Shown here: positions 53,851 through 64,000 of the stretch, piece by piece | Numbering within the stretch: position 1 is the stretch's first letter | Layout of the letters: each line of letters starts with the position of its first letter | Origin: Pyropia yezoensis | Taxonomy: Eukaryota > Rhodophyta > Bangiophyceae > Bangiales > Bangiaceae | DNA: 64,000 bases | NCBI GenBank assembly: GCA_009829735.1 | Contig: CM020620.1 | Span: 8,014,545 to 8,078,544, forward strand | Direction: 5' to 3' | Translations under genes and position numbers: made by a program | Notes under the pieces: generated by a model | Databases searched by the model: none | Seen by the model: only the letters and a program-made list of their open reading frames with translations | Told to the model about the DNA's origin: nothing

Positions 53851-55819
53851 GGGAGGTTGCAGATTTTGGATGCGTTTTCCATAAGGGCGTGGAGGGGAAA
53901 CATGGCACTGGAAGGGCCTGTGAGGCAGGTTGGCCTGTGCGTGGCCAATAAATGAAGGTTTCCGCCAGAGCCAGTCAGATGCCTGGGCGCGCGAGATACA
54001 GGGTACCAGCGTGGAACGCATGGGCGTGCCTGCGCGGCTTTCTCCGACCTCGCAGTCAGGCTCCTGCGCGTATGTGGGACGTGCCCACCGCTCGCGCTGT
54101 GCGCCTAGCCCGTCCCACTCCATTACCCTGCCAAATATCTGCCTCACTCCACGCCTTGGATAGCTCCCGCGGCTGCAAACCAGCCCCTGCCAAGTTCCGA
54201 CCATGGCCCCGCCGAGAGTGCAGCGTCTGCAGCGTGCAGTGCCGCCCCCACCGTCTCCCCTGGCCGCGCTCTCGGGACTATCCCCGTCCCTCGCGAGGCG
54301 CAGCAGAAGGTTAATCTCACGGGCGAGGGGCACCTTAGCTACCGGCCGCCGGATAGGAACCGGCTGAACGCGAGCGCGCGCCAAGCGAGCAAGGTTCTCG
54401 ACAAGACTCGCACATTAACTAACAAAGCCCTGCCAAGACTCGGCCGCGCTGTCGTTAACTTAGAGACTGTCGAGCCAGGCTTGCATCAATGTGTGCGGAG
54501 CTGGGGGGCGTATGTACTTATGGCACGCCAGTTGGAGAGCACCGTGCGCTCTGGAGTTCATGTGAGCGAGGGAAGGGAGGAATAGCCACTATCTGCTGTA
54601 GTGGCGCCAGAGGGCACAGGAGGGAGCGGGACTTCTTCCCCGCGAGAAGAGATACTGGATGAGCAAGTTGAGTACTTTCCTAACATTCGATAAGTTCTAC
54701 TTTCTTCTTTATTAATCTCCTTCCTTGCTGTCATCCAAAGTTCTTCACCTAGACAGGCACGGTCTTCGAAAGAGTTTTATAGCATTACCAGCCATGTTTG
54801 GCTAGGTTTGGCCTTTCATTTTCTAACGTCAATGCTTGTCGTTAGATAAATAGACACATACATCATGTGGTACATTGGTGGGTTCCTGTTTACATATCTA
54901 CCAAGGTACCTAGGTAGTCGCTTGTGTTTTGCAATCTATCTGTCTGAAATATTCCAACATATTCTATTTTGGGGTGTGAGTGCGCCCAGGCGCTGCCGGT
55001 GTGATTACTCTGGAGTGGTCCCGTGACAAGCTGAGGATGGTCCGGAGTCCATCAAAGTCCCACCCAAACGGGGTTCTTCAACCCATATATCCGGGGTTTC
55101 TCACGGAGAAACCCAGAAAAACGGGCTCCCCCAGGGAAAATCCCGTACATACGGGTTCTCAAGACCAGGAAATGGGTCTCCCGTTCGAGTGGGTTGAGAA
55201 CGTCAGGTCATGAGAGTGGCTTGCACGCACGCTCTGAGCGATGTATCGATCGCCTCACACTGCATAGTCGCCGGTGAGATGCGCGCCGAGGGCGAAAAGA
55301 TGGCGTCTGCGCCGCAGCGCGAGTGACTGTTACGACCCCGTCTCGCGGGCGACAATGCCCTCGGATGATGGCTTGAAAATTCGAATGGAGGGTTTTAGAT
55401 GAATCCCACAGGAGTTTTCCGTCCAGCACAGAAAACCCCAACATCCGGGTTATTCCTGTTGTAGGGCCGGTGGAGTGGATGGCGTCGCTGCCAGTAACCA
55501 TAGGGCAGTCACGGCCGGTGGATCTGGCCCAGTCGCTCCTGTTCGTCTCTGTGAGGATGCCTAAGACGTGGATGAGCCGTATGAGACCTGCGGCCATGTG
55601 TACATTGCCGATTAAAGGTTCGTCGGGGCCGCCGTCGGTGAGAACAGCATAGTCGCAACCGGTGGAGTCAGCCGTACCGCTGATCACCGACGCAGACGGG
55701 CTACCGGTGAAGAGACCGACGTTTTAGCTGGCGGCAGTGACGAGACTGTGGCCGCCGGCCGTGCAATCATGGTGGACATTGGCTAGCACAACCACAAGGC
55801 CGCGCAAGGGGACAGCGGG
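53851..55819. other. anonymous region with a cluster of hairpins
   Basis: No gene recognised and nothing that continues element B. A compact set of inverted repeats lies at 55,071-55,201: GGGTT/AACCC (55,071-55,084), GGGTTTCTC/GAGAAACCC (55,094-55,114), CCCGTA/TACGGG (55,142-55,155) and GTTCTC/GAGAAC (55,155-55,201). The stretch 54,640-54,970 is AT-rich. Confidence 0.5.
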
Positions 55820-56468
55820 GTGGCCGCTGCTCGGGTTGAGGAGACGAGCGCCGACGACTACGCCGCGGCGGCGCTCGGCGAGGCTATGCTGCGCACGGGT
55901 CAGGCGTCACGTCGATTTCGGCGTGCACTGGGTCCAATGCGTTGTCTCTTAGGCGTCGCCGGTTGCTACGCAGGCCGCTCAATACGGTACTCCCGACTGC
56001 TGCCCCGGATGTTCTGCGCGACTCATCCTTCGATGCTCCCGGCGTGTGGGATGACGCCCTGGACGATGCCCGCGAGCGGCAGCAATATTCGTGCTCGCTT
56101 GAGCGAGCGCGCAGGTGCCCCACACGCAGGCCTTCGCCGACTTATCGATTTTACCGTGGCGACCATGTGCTGGCACCTGGAGCGGCGCCACGACAGACGG
56201 CCAAGCTGGGAAGCGTGCCCGGCTGGGTGCTGGACCAGGTGCTTTCATCCGTCTGGGCGCAGGTGGCCTGGGGGCCCGCGCCGGTGCGGGTCGGCAGTGC
56301 CTCACGGGCAAGGAGGACTGCGTGGCTGGCGACGTTGTGCGTTGGCTCCCCTGCATGCACGTGTTCCATGCCAGCTCGTACATCCAAGTCTGGTTCGCGA
56401 GCGCCGCCACCTGCCCTGTTTGTGTAGGAAGCGTGACGGACATGCTCGCTATTGCCAATCCGACATGA
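55820..56468 (+). pseudogene. degenerate RING-H2 finger remnant
   Basis: At 56,298-56,430 one frame reads CLTGKEDCVAGDVVRWLPCM, then HVFHASSYIQVWF and TCPVC, the core of a RING-H2 E3 ligase ('CL..f..GD.Vr.LPC.HvFH..Ci..W....TCPvC'). The first Cys of the first CxxC and the Cys after FHxx are missing, so zinc binding should fail. No ATG precedes it in frame, and plausible upstream coding sequence lies in other frames (for example 55,942-56,110). A frameshifted gene remnant is the simplest reading. Confidence 0.4.
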
Positions 56469-58664
56469 CAGAGGCCGCCATAGATACATTTAGCAGATAC
56501 AGATCTCGGTGAGATTACGCTACATCCATGACACGTACGCTACGTACAGCCCTCCTAAGGAGATCTGGTAGAGGAGAACCCCTTCTATGGCCAATCGTAA
56601 CGGAGTAGATTGCGGAAGGAACAGTACGACACCCGTCCGGGTCGGCCACAACTGACGATGGCTCCATCCAGAAATATCTGCTGGAGGCGCCTTTCCGCGC
56701 GACTGTCATGGCGTGCGCTCCTCTTAGCTCCTTACTCCCTTTCTACCCTATCTCCTCCCAGAGCCCAGATCAGCAGAGATCCCCGCCCCTGTGAGGAGCC
56801 ACCCACACTTGGGCAGCCCTCAACGTACTCGTGATGGTTTCAGCGACCCGTGCCAGCCAATAAGGCGACAGGGTGCGGGGAAGAGGATGGAGATGGTGAC
56901 GGTGGTGGGTCTTGAGATAAAGACGGCGCGACGTTGGTGGTGATCGAGGGGGGTTGAAAGGGTTAAGGTCGTCTTTGGTCTGTGTCTGTGGTTGCCCCTC
57001 ACGTCTCCCCCGGTGGCGCCGACACCCACGCACTATATACTCGCGTCAGGGCACCCGAGTTGCCCCAAAGCATGCGCTTCCCTGTCGCGCCGCCGGTAGG
57101 CACAAAACGGCCCAAAAACAAAGCCTGGCTCTCAGAACAAAGCATGGGCGGGCGTGCGCACTAAAGGAGGGCAGCACCAGTTTGCCCCAAACGAAGGGGT
57201 CCGGCGTGCGGCGCCTAGTGCGCCGTCCCAGCCGCCCCCAGACGCCAGTCGGTCGGAAGGTCCGAGAGGCGTGTAAGCACAGTTCGATCGAATCGACCAA
57301 ATCGGCCAGCCGGCTAGCCAGTCACATCGCCGCAATGCTGCAGCGAGGACATTCTAACGGACTCACCAGCTGCGGCAGATGTGGCTCGTCATGGGTGCTG
57401 ACGGTCGTGCCTTTCGACAGGCCATGATGGGTTGTCGATGGCTGCTGTCGTGCGGCCAGCAGACACCGTGAGACAGCGGCTGACTCATCTTGAATCTGGA
57501 AGGTACACCGCGTCATGCCCCACAATACAAGGAATTGATCCATGGTGCGAGGAGCGGGTTCGGCAGGATCTGTAAGGAGAGGTCCCAGATATTATCCCTG
57601 TGGTATGAGGCGTGGGATTAGGGGGGAAATCCTTACAGCCCCCCTCTTCACTCCTCGCGCCCCTAGCAGTGAATAGCCCGCCCCCTCCTACCCTCCCCGC
57701 ACCCGTAGTAACAAAGAGCCCTCCCCTCTTCCTCCCTCAACGCGCGGGCATGAGGGGTGGCGTGCAATCGTAATGCGCTGATCATCAGGTCGCGATGGCA
57801 CAACTGCGCCACAAGAGACTTCAGGCACAGTACCAGATTGCCAGATGCGACTGCTGTCCACTTCCAAACGTCCCTGTGTGTGCGGGTGATGATGCACTGG
57901 AATCGGTTCGTTTTCTGCCTCGGCGTGCACAGCGCATCCCCTCTCCTGAGCCCGGCAGCAATCACGTGATCTTGTGGATCAGTAAGCCTGTGGTCGAAAT
58001 TCAAACTGGCGGCATCAAGCAAGTCCACCTGTGTGCGCTGTACAGTACATCTGGCGCACAGGTCGCATGGACTGCTCACCCTTGGCTGTGAGGAGGCAGT
58101 GTGCGCGCAGTCTGCCCCGGTCCGAAGCCCGACTCGCCCGAGTGTAGCACATACGCACGCTCTCAGCAGGCAACCAGCTGACCAGCAAAGCGTGAGTCTG
58201 TTCACACATGGCCAAAATTGAGGGGACGCCGTAAACACCCGCAGTCATCTCCTTCCGGGGGCCCTCCACGCGTAGGGAGCAAGCCCAAGTGCTGATGTCC
58301 TGAAAAAGCTCAGGCGTCGCGCACGTGGCAGTCATGCCGACGGGCCGGTAATCTACGCTGCACATGCAGCAGCCCGTCGCTCGAAGTCCCCCGACGCCCG
58401 TCACGGCCGCCTGCCTTAGCGTGTGCCCACTCCACCAGCGGATGCGGGGATGCGGGACACGAGATGCTTCTTCGCCGAAGAGGCGCAGGCGTCGGCGGAA
58501 GGAGGGGATGAGCACCACCAGAGCCACTGGTGCAACGTGCCCATGCGGGAGCGGACCGCTCCTCTCACATCCCTTCGTCCAGTCACCAAGGCGCCCCTTC
58601 CCGCCCGACGCAACCTCCCGCACCCTCGCCCCCCAGTCGCACTCAACCGGAGCATGTGCGGTCA
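56469..58664. other. no gene recognised
   Basis: Mixed composition, short frames only. GTACAGTAC is at 58,040-58,048. I found no tRNA or recognisable repeat boundary. Confidence 0.4.
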
Positions 58665-60300
58665 TTGTGGCACAGATGGTAAAAGCATCACGTCTTCTTT
58701 TTCCGACCTGCTTGACCTATATTTTGATTCAGTGCACTTTCATGTGTTGTGTCATATTGGGTTTTATCCAGCCATTACAAGTGTCATTTTTCGTCCGCCC
58801 TGCGGGAAACTGAAAAAACGCTGCTGGGCCCGCTGCCGTTGTCTTATGCTTGTCAGAGGTTCTTCTCAACGCACTAGTCTGTTCAATCCCTGATCCAAAA
58901 CAGGATGAACCATGAGAAAACCGCCAATCTCATGTTTGTGCATATTAAATTCGCAAGCCGATGGACATCGTCGACATGACTGAGGAGTGAGGAACACCTT
59001 CTGCCCGCAAGTCTCTTCTCGTCTCCTGAGCGGCCCTCGGCCGGTGGGCAATAAGTCCAGCATGAATAAGTTACTGAAACATGATAAACACGTGCTGCTT
59101 TTGGGTTTTCATGTATTGTGAGGCTGAGACAGGTGCTCTGAAAGGGACACAGAGCAAGTCAGAACCGCCCCTGGGACGGAATATCCGACCGATGTGCCCC
59201 CGGATCGAATCACTCCTGCCTTCTCTCCGACCTTCATGTAGAGAAGGCATCATGAACAAGAGTCTCCGGGTATATTTTTGACGGTTGAAAACCTTGGCTT
59301 CTGCACGGCTTCAGCTCCTATGTGGCCGTCTGCTGCATGGCGCTTTTCTACAAATTGACCGTATTCTGGAGAACCTTGCACAGGCAATTTCACCGAAGTC
59401 CTCCGGTAGAGTGAAAGGCTTGGGGACACCCCCAAGGCTGTTTGGGGATCTTTTCAATGGTTGCGATGTGCGCTGCACCTGCCCTTATTCAGAAAAGCAC
59501 CACATGCATCAATGGTTAGTCGTTCGTGCAGCACAATGCCGTTGAAAGCTAATGGGGCGGCAGGAGTCATGCGGAACTCGACGTTACATCTTGGTCTCGG
59601 CGTCCCACGACAGAGTGCAGCGAGCCGCAGTACTCGACGACAAATCTGGTGACTTGTCTGTTCTGGCAGTTTTTTGTCTCTCTTCAAAACGAGGAGAAGC
59701 GCGACTGTGATGTGTATCTTACAATGTCTGGTTGGCTACATCTCGATTGAACGCGGAGCAAGGGCCCACGCTTAACGACCATACACCTTCTCCACAAGGT
59801 CTTCGAAAGAAGAATTGTAGTGTGAAGGATTGAAGAGGCTCGTACATGGACAAGGGGACAAGTATTTCTTCGTGCGCCTTTCACCTGCCAAGAGCTCAAA
59901 ATTTCGTGAGTCCGTCGCACAATGACACGATTTAGACTGTGAAGGAGGCCCCGCTTCCACACATGTCACTCATCGCCACCTCACGCATCAGAGTGCATCT
60001 CTGTATCCATAATGCTTGATGGGATGGCTTCCCGTTGCGGGCGCAATCATGAGCACGGCTGCAGGACGCATGCGCACACCAGCGCCCACACGTCCAGCGA
60101 TCTAGGCCGTTCGGTAGTGCAGCAAGGCTGTTCTCACCATGTGTGTCGACATAACGTACTATAAAACAAAGTCGAACCGCTTCTCTGGCCATGCCTTGTA
60201 CGCCCATGTTGCTCTCATCCTGTTGAGCATGAGTAAATGAAATACTTACGACATGAACGTTTCGGTGACGGGCCTTCATTGACACAGAGTGTGTGAGACA
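58665..60300 (+). mobile_element. hAT-like repeat, copy 2
   Basis: About 1.6 kb aligned in the same order with 39,370-42,110 minus that copy's three insertions. At about 58,840-58,950 a frame with one stop reads LPLSYACQRFFSTH, then SVQSLIQNRMNHEKTANLMF, matching the hAT-type C-terminal motif in copy 1. It is heavily mutated. Confidence 0.45.
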
Positions 60301-61326
60301 CGACACGTGTCAGTGCGCATTGTGCGCGCCAGATCAATTCCAAGAGTCATGTGAAGCGCTCATATGATCGCGAGCGCCAGCAGCGCGAAGATGCTTTCGA
60401 CACTAGTTTCAATGAGCACTTCGGGCCAGACTTTTACTTCTACAACAGAATTGAGCGACTTATTACTCTCAACGAACCATGAAGAGCGTGTGCAGTACAA
60501 AAACAAGGATCATTCAGAGTACCCGAAGAAGTGATGCAACTCCTTCTCAATCACAAAACGTCAAGCTTAATCTTCGGAAACGAGAAGATGCTTGCAGTAG
60601 TATCCTTTGAGCTCCAGCGTGCTGTTATTCAAGGCGCCGCGCATCTTCTGTTCTGATCCTGGTGTTCTTCCTCTTCGCTGTGTTTCAGGCGACTTGAACT
60701 CGGATTGCTCAGAATAGAGACCTGTGATGATAACTGGATAGACCGGACACTGCGTCGTTCACCGATGTGCGAATGCTATGCATTTTTCAGGAGCGCGGTC
60801 CCTCCACGACCGCGATGAGGACGCGGAGCAAATGAAAACCCAGTAATCAGCTTCTGGCTGGTTGACGCGGCTTCCCACATGCAATTATTGACGCCGACGG
60901 TTTTGGGCTATCTATTCCCAGTACGTTGACAATGTAGCCAGGATCCGTTACATATGTCACTTGTTGTATTTAGATTGACAAGACAAAAAAGTATGTTGTT
61001 CTTCTCTGCTTGATCGTAGGTCTTCGATGACAGCTTGTTCTGTCCAGTCGACTGTGCGCTGCGGAGATGAGCAAAATATGACAAGCAAAAGAACTTGACT
61101 ATGAAGCTGCGCCCGTTATAAATGAACCATATATGGAGGGTGATTCGTTTTCACCATTGATAAAATCCGCTGTCAAGTCTGAGTGCTTACGACATAGCAA
61201 CATTCAGAGGCTTGTCACTTTGATGACGATCTGTGGCTGTGTGGGCTTGTCGCCCCGTGCCTGTGCCCCTCAACGGCCCGTCGTCATAATCTCCAAAGAA
61301 ATTCATCGAAGGGGGCTTTTTGGACT
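60301..61326. other. no gene recognised, AT-rich
   Basis: Short frames on both strands without motifs; possibly more decayed transposon sequence. Confidence 0.35.
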
Positions 61327-61716
61327 ACTGCTGCTCGCTGAATGTTGTCTAGGTAACCAGACACTGAGACAAAAGAGTCAACTTCTGAGAAGCACCAGCA
61401 CCGCATTAGCTGGACAGCGCTATCAGCTGCTTGACAACCCAATCATATTGTCGTTTCCCGGCTCAGAAAGGGGCACAACTGTGTCTCACTATTTCTTCTC
61501 AACAGCTTCATGATTATTGCTGTCAGGAGCACTATGCCGAGAGATCTTGGCAGAACCTCTTGCTTCTCCGGAGATTTGAGTAAAAGTAGACGCGATTCCA
61601 GCCTGTGAGGGTACATCGGCCCGGGAGTCGGTCCCAGCGGCGTATCTGATTTGCTGAGAGCCCGTTTGACAGAGTTTTTCTTGGACCCCCACGACAGAAT
61701 ACAGAAGCCAGCACTG
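61327..61716. mobile_element. MITE-like element, copy 3
   Basis: About 390 bp matching the interior of copy 1 (39,547-39,840) closely, including the CGCTATCAGCTGCTTGA and GAGTCGGTCCCAGCGGCG blocks. The right end still shows the family terminus (reverse complement GTGCTGGCTTCTGTATTCTG). The left end is more diverged. Confidence 0.5.
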
Positions 61717-62654
61717 TGTTTGTATGCTCACTCGTCCTGTAAAGTCTAGAAGCGCGAAGCACACCGTCAATTCCAGCGTGCATCACCATGAAGGCCGAAG
61801 AGTCGTTCCCGTTGGCGCTTCTGCTTTGCTTGGAGCACATCTTCATCCAGTCAGAAAGGGTGTGTTTTGCTAATTGGCTCCTGAAGAGCTTCAGAAGTCT
61901 ATCCAAAGATTGCGCGCCGAAGGAACGAATGCAAAGCATGAAAAATACAGAGTAAAAAATGCCCGTTTGTGAATAAACAGTACTTTGTTTCTTGTAGTCA
62001 TGATCTGTTCTGGCGTCTCTTTGCATCACTGCGGGGCGCTCTTGTGCGCGTTTCTCACGGCTTTTTTCGAAGAGGTCCCTATTACGACTCACCGTCTCCA
62101 TTCACTGGGTGTGCATACGAGAGAGCCAGTCATCGTCGCATGCACGCCTCTCACTTTAGGAACCAGCAGCGTCCTGGAGACTAGACGTCTGCGAGCTCCA
62201 GCTGACCATGTGGCCAATTCATGGAAATTCTGGTCGCTCTCCCATGCATCGCGTGAGCACTTCGAGGTACAGCTCCCTGCGCTCTAAAATAGCACCCGAA
62301 CTGATACACGTTTCAGTCTATGGTACAGAAATTGCTTACTCCTCCCCCATCGTCGTTTAATATCGAATCCACGACAGCCATTTCCACATTCGGCCAGGGC
62401 TGTCTGGTATTTCGCCGAGCCCAGGACGACAATTTCCAAGCGATCCAAGGGCATTTTACACACAAGACCTCCAGAGAATTGTCAACCACTTGGTGGCTCG
62501 GCCCCCCATTTCTTGCTATTTACAATACGAGCGCAGGTCAACTCCCTAGCGCACCTGCCACCCTCCCCCACCGCACCCCACCCGCCCTAGGGGAGGGCCC
62601 AGGGAGGGCCCCCTGCCCTTTCCAACCCCCCCCCCTCCTTCTCCCCCCCTCACG
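61717..62654. other. spacer, repeat island to host gene
   Basis: No gene recognised. GC content and pyrimidine runs rise again from about 62,550, next to the phosphatase stop codon. Confidence 0.35.
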
Positions 62655-63167
62655 TCACAACCACTCTGGCGCCGTCGTCGGCACGCTCACCAGGTCCGTG
62701 TCAAAGAGCTCGATAAACTGCTCATTCATCAGCCGCACCTTGGCGCCCGCGTACCGGCGGTACTCCTCAAAGACGCTGGTGAGGGCCCAGCGCTGGAGCT
62801 TGCGCAGGCACCCCACCACCGTCCCCGTCCGGTGGCGCCCCAGATTGCACATGATGAGCAGCGGCGCGCGGTGCGGGGCGAGGAGCACCTCGAGGGCGGT
62901 GAGGACCACGTCCTCCGACGTTGGCTTCCACGGCGCGCTCGGCGCGTCGTCGCCCAGCGACACCATCTCGATGGACTGGTCGTCCATAAAGGCGAGGAAG
63001 GCGGGGGACGGCTCCTCGGGGGCGAGGTAGATGATGGTGGACAGCTGGAGCTTCTCGATAAAGGGGAAGTTGAGCTCGTTGGGCATCCCCGACCGGTACA
63101 CGTTCTCCTCCACAATGCCAAAGTTGATGGGCGGGATGAGGCTCCCGCCAACGACCACGTGCTCCAT
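62655..63167 (-). CDS. plant-and-fungal atypical dual-specificity phosphatase (SIW14/OCA-like)
   Basis: 170 residues from the ATG at 63167. The whole protein follows the PFA-DSP pattern: IPPINFGIVEENVYRSGMPN, ELNFPFIEKLQLSTIIYLAP, EEPSPAFLAF, then the Cys-loop LLIMCNLGRHRTGTVVGCLR, and LQRWALTSVFEEYRRYAGAK ending NEQFIELFD. The CX5R signature is complete (Cys107, Arg113), but the position before the Cys, usually His, is Met106. Relatives hydrolyse inositol pyrophosphates or phosphotyrosine in the cytosol and act in stress signalling. The frame is open upstream through a poly-G run, but homology starts at this ATG. Confidence 0.85.
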   Translation of the reverse strand: MEHVVVGGSLIPPINFGIVEENVYRSGMPNELNFPFIEKLQLSTIIYLAPEEPSPAFLAFMDDQSIEMVSLGDDAPSAPWKPTSEDVVLTALEVLLAPHRAPLLIMCNLGRHRTGTVVGCLRKLQRWALTSVFEEYRRYAGAKVRLMNEQFIELFDTDLVSVPTTAPEWL

Positions 63168-63268
63168 GGTGGGGAGGGGGGGACGGCGGGGGGGGGGAGG
63201 AGGGGAAGGGGGACGCGGTGGGACGGACGAGACAGGGGGGGAGGAGGAGGGGGGGAAGGCAGGGAGAA

Positions 63269-63312
<44 letters not shown>

Positions 63313-64000
63313 GGGAAGGCCAGCAGGCGCCACGCCGGCGAGGCGGAGAGGTCAGGAGCGCGCGCGTCGCAGAGCTGCGCTCGTCCCATCCGCGGCGAAG
63401 GCCGCCCGCACCAACCCGACACGTGTCGGCCCTCGTCGCCCTGTCTACAAAGTTTTCCGTCCCAGAGCCCAGAGCAAGTACTGTACTGTACACGAATGGA
63501 TGGACTGCCACTCCGACACAGGCCAACCTGGTGCCTGACACCGACACCTACACCGCTTCCGCCTCCCCCTCCCCCCCCCCCCTCCCGTGGTCCTGCCGCT
63601 GCAAGCTGGTCCCAGCTGGACCAGCCTGTCCCACCGTCGTCCCCCCCCGCTTCACGCCATCGTCCTGCACGCGTCGGTTGTGGCACAGCTCACCGTCATC
63701 CCCCCTCCCTCCTGCCCAAAAGCCGCTCTGCTGCTGCGGTGGGTGCCATCGCGGCGGCTCCTCTGCCAACAGAGGACCACCGTGGCGGCCCCGTGTCTGC
63801 GCTGGGGTGCGTGCACCGCCCCTCCCCCCCCCCCCCCCCCCCCCAGCTAGAGACAACCGAGCCACCACCATCACCGCCGCCCACCCCACCACCACCACCC
63901 TCCCCCCTCTCTCCCGCCCTCGTGGCACCCGCCGGTCGGCCTCTCGAGGGGGGGGGCGCGCGCCGCTACACCCCCCAACGGCCCACCCCCCGCGCACCCG
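63168..64000. promoter_or_regulatory. 5' region of the phosphatase gene
   Basis: It begins with purine-rich leader and a 42-base G run (63,270-63,311). A doubled GTACTGTAC (63,478-63,491) lies about 310 bp upstream of the ATG. The rest to 64,000 is C/G homopolymer-rich and shows no gene. Confidence 0.4.
63270..63311. repeat. poly-G homopolymer (42 bases)
   Basis: The longest homopolymer in the window. Its length in the assembly should be treated with caution. Confidence 0.9.

Noticed and set aside
53743-54384. 213-codon frame on the - strand crossing the 5' LTR end
   Set aside because: It spans the LTR boundary and unrelated flank, with no motif; a chance frame.
1-64000. CRISPR arrays, bacterial operons, ribosome binding sites
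   Set aside because: Eukaryotic gene structure, LTR retroelements and spliced genes; no regularly spaced repeats seen.
1-64000. tRNA and rRNA genes
   Set aside because: I looked for cloverleaf-like and rRNA-like stretches by eye and found none convincing; a covariance-model scan would be needed to exclude tRNAs.

Overview
This is nuclear DNA of a eukaryote, and it falls into two parts. Positions 1 to about 36,450 are a compact, very GC-rich block of host genes. Introns are rare (two are visible), and the proteins are swollen with alanine, glycine, proline and glutamine runs. Positions about 36,450 to 62,650 have ordinary base composition and are mostly nested mobile elements. One more GC-rich host gene follows. 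Mitochondrial and probable plastid targeting, scarce introns, high GC and homopolymer-rich proteins would fit a bangiophyte red alga (Porphyra/Pyropia type). That assignment is an inference from style, not from a diagnostic gene.

Host block, in order: ubiquitin-like protein (-), PRXL2-type thioredoxin-fold protein (+), ESCRT-III subunit VPS20/CHMP6 with one intron (-), GINS subunit PSF2 (+), CCCH plus FG nucleoporin of the NUP42 type (-), mitochondrial type I DnaJ (+), glycine decarboxylase P-protein (-), NSRP1-like splicing factor (+), RPAP1 (-), P-type (PHO80-like) cyclin (+), TPR-like protein (+), membrane-anchored DnaJ-type zinc-finger protein with one intron (-), HHL1/DUF6523-like protein (-), and a possible small terminal exon (-). 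The first ten alternate strand without exception, so nearly every gene shares a 5' spacer with one neighbour and a 3' spacer with the other. The gene set is mostly housekeeping: replication, transcription, splicing, nuclear export, ESCRT, mitochondrial glycine catabolism and plastid maintenance.

Mobile island: two diverged copies of a hAT-like repeat (about 39,370-42,110 and 58,665-60,300). The first copy carries two insertions of a 380-405 bp inverted-repeat family and a solo LTR with a 5-bp target duplication; the second copy acts as the empty site. A third copy of the inverted-repeat family lies at about 61,327-61,716. A retropepsin fragment (element C) is interrupted by the LTR, primer-binding site and start of gag of a second element (B). 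That in turn abuts a 9,377-bp chromodomain-carrying Ty3/Gypsy element (A, 44,474-53,850, transcribed leftward).

Element A is the most interesting object. Its 469-bp LTRs differ at two positions by eye. It has a recognisable primer-binding site and polypurine tract. Gag and pol overlap by ATGA. A single TGA interrupts RNase H. Between pol and the 3' LTR lies a 647-codon open frame on the opposite strand that resembles no family I know. Throughout the LTRs and all three open frames there are many short, mutually different, near-perfect palindromes, most centred on CAACTTG or CAAGTTG. The element has no matching target-site duplication.

Limits: all identities come from reading motifs by eye. 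Starts of GC-rich genes are tentative, and long poly-G/poly-C runs may hide length errors.
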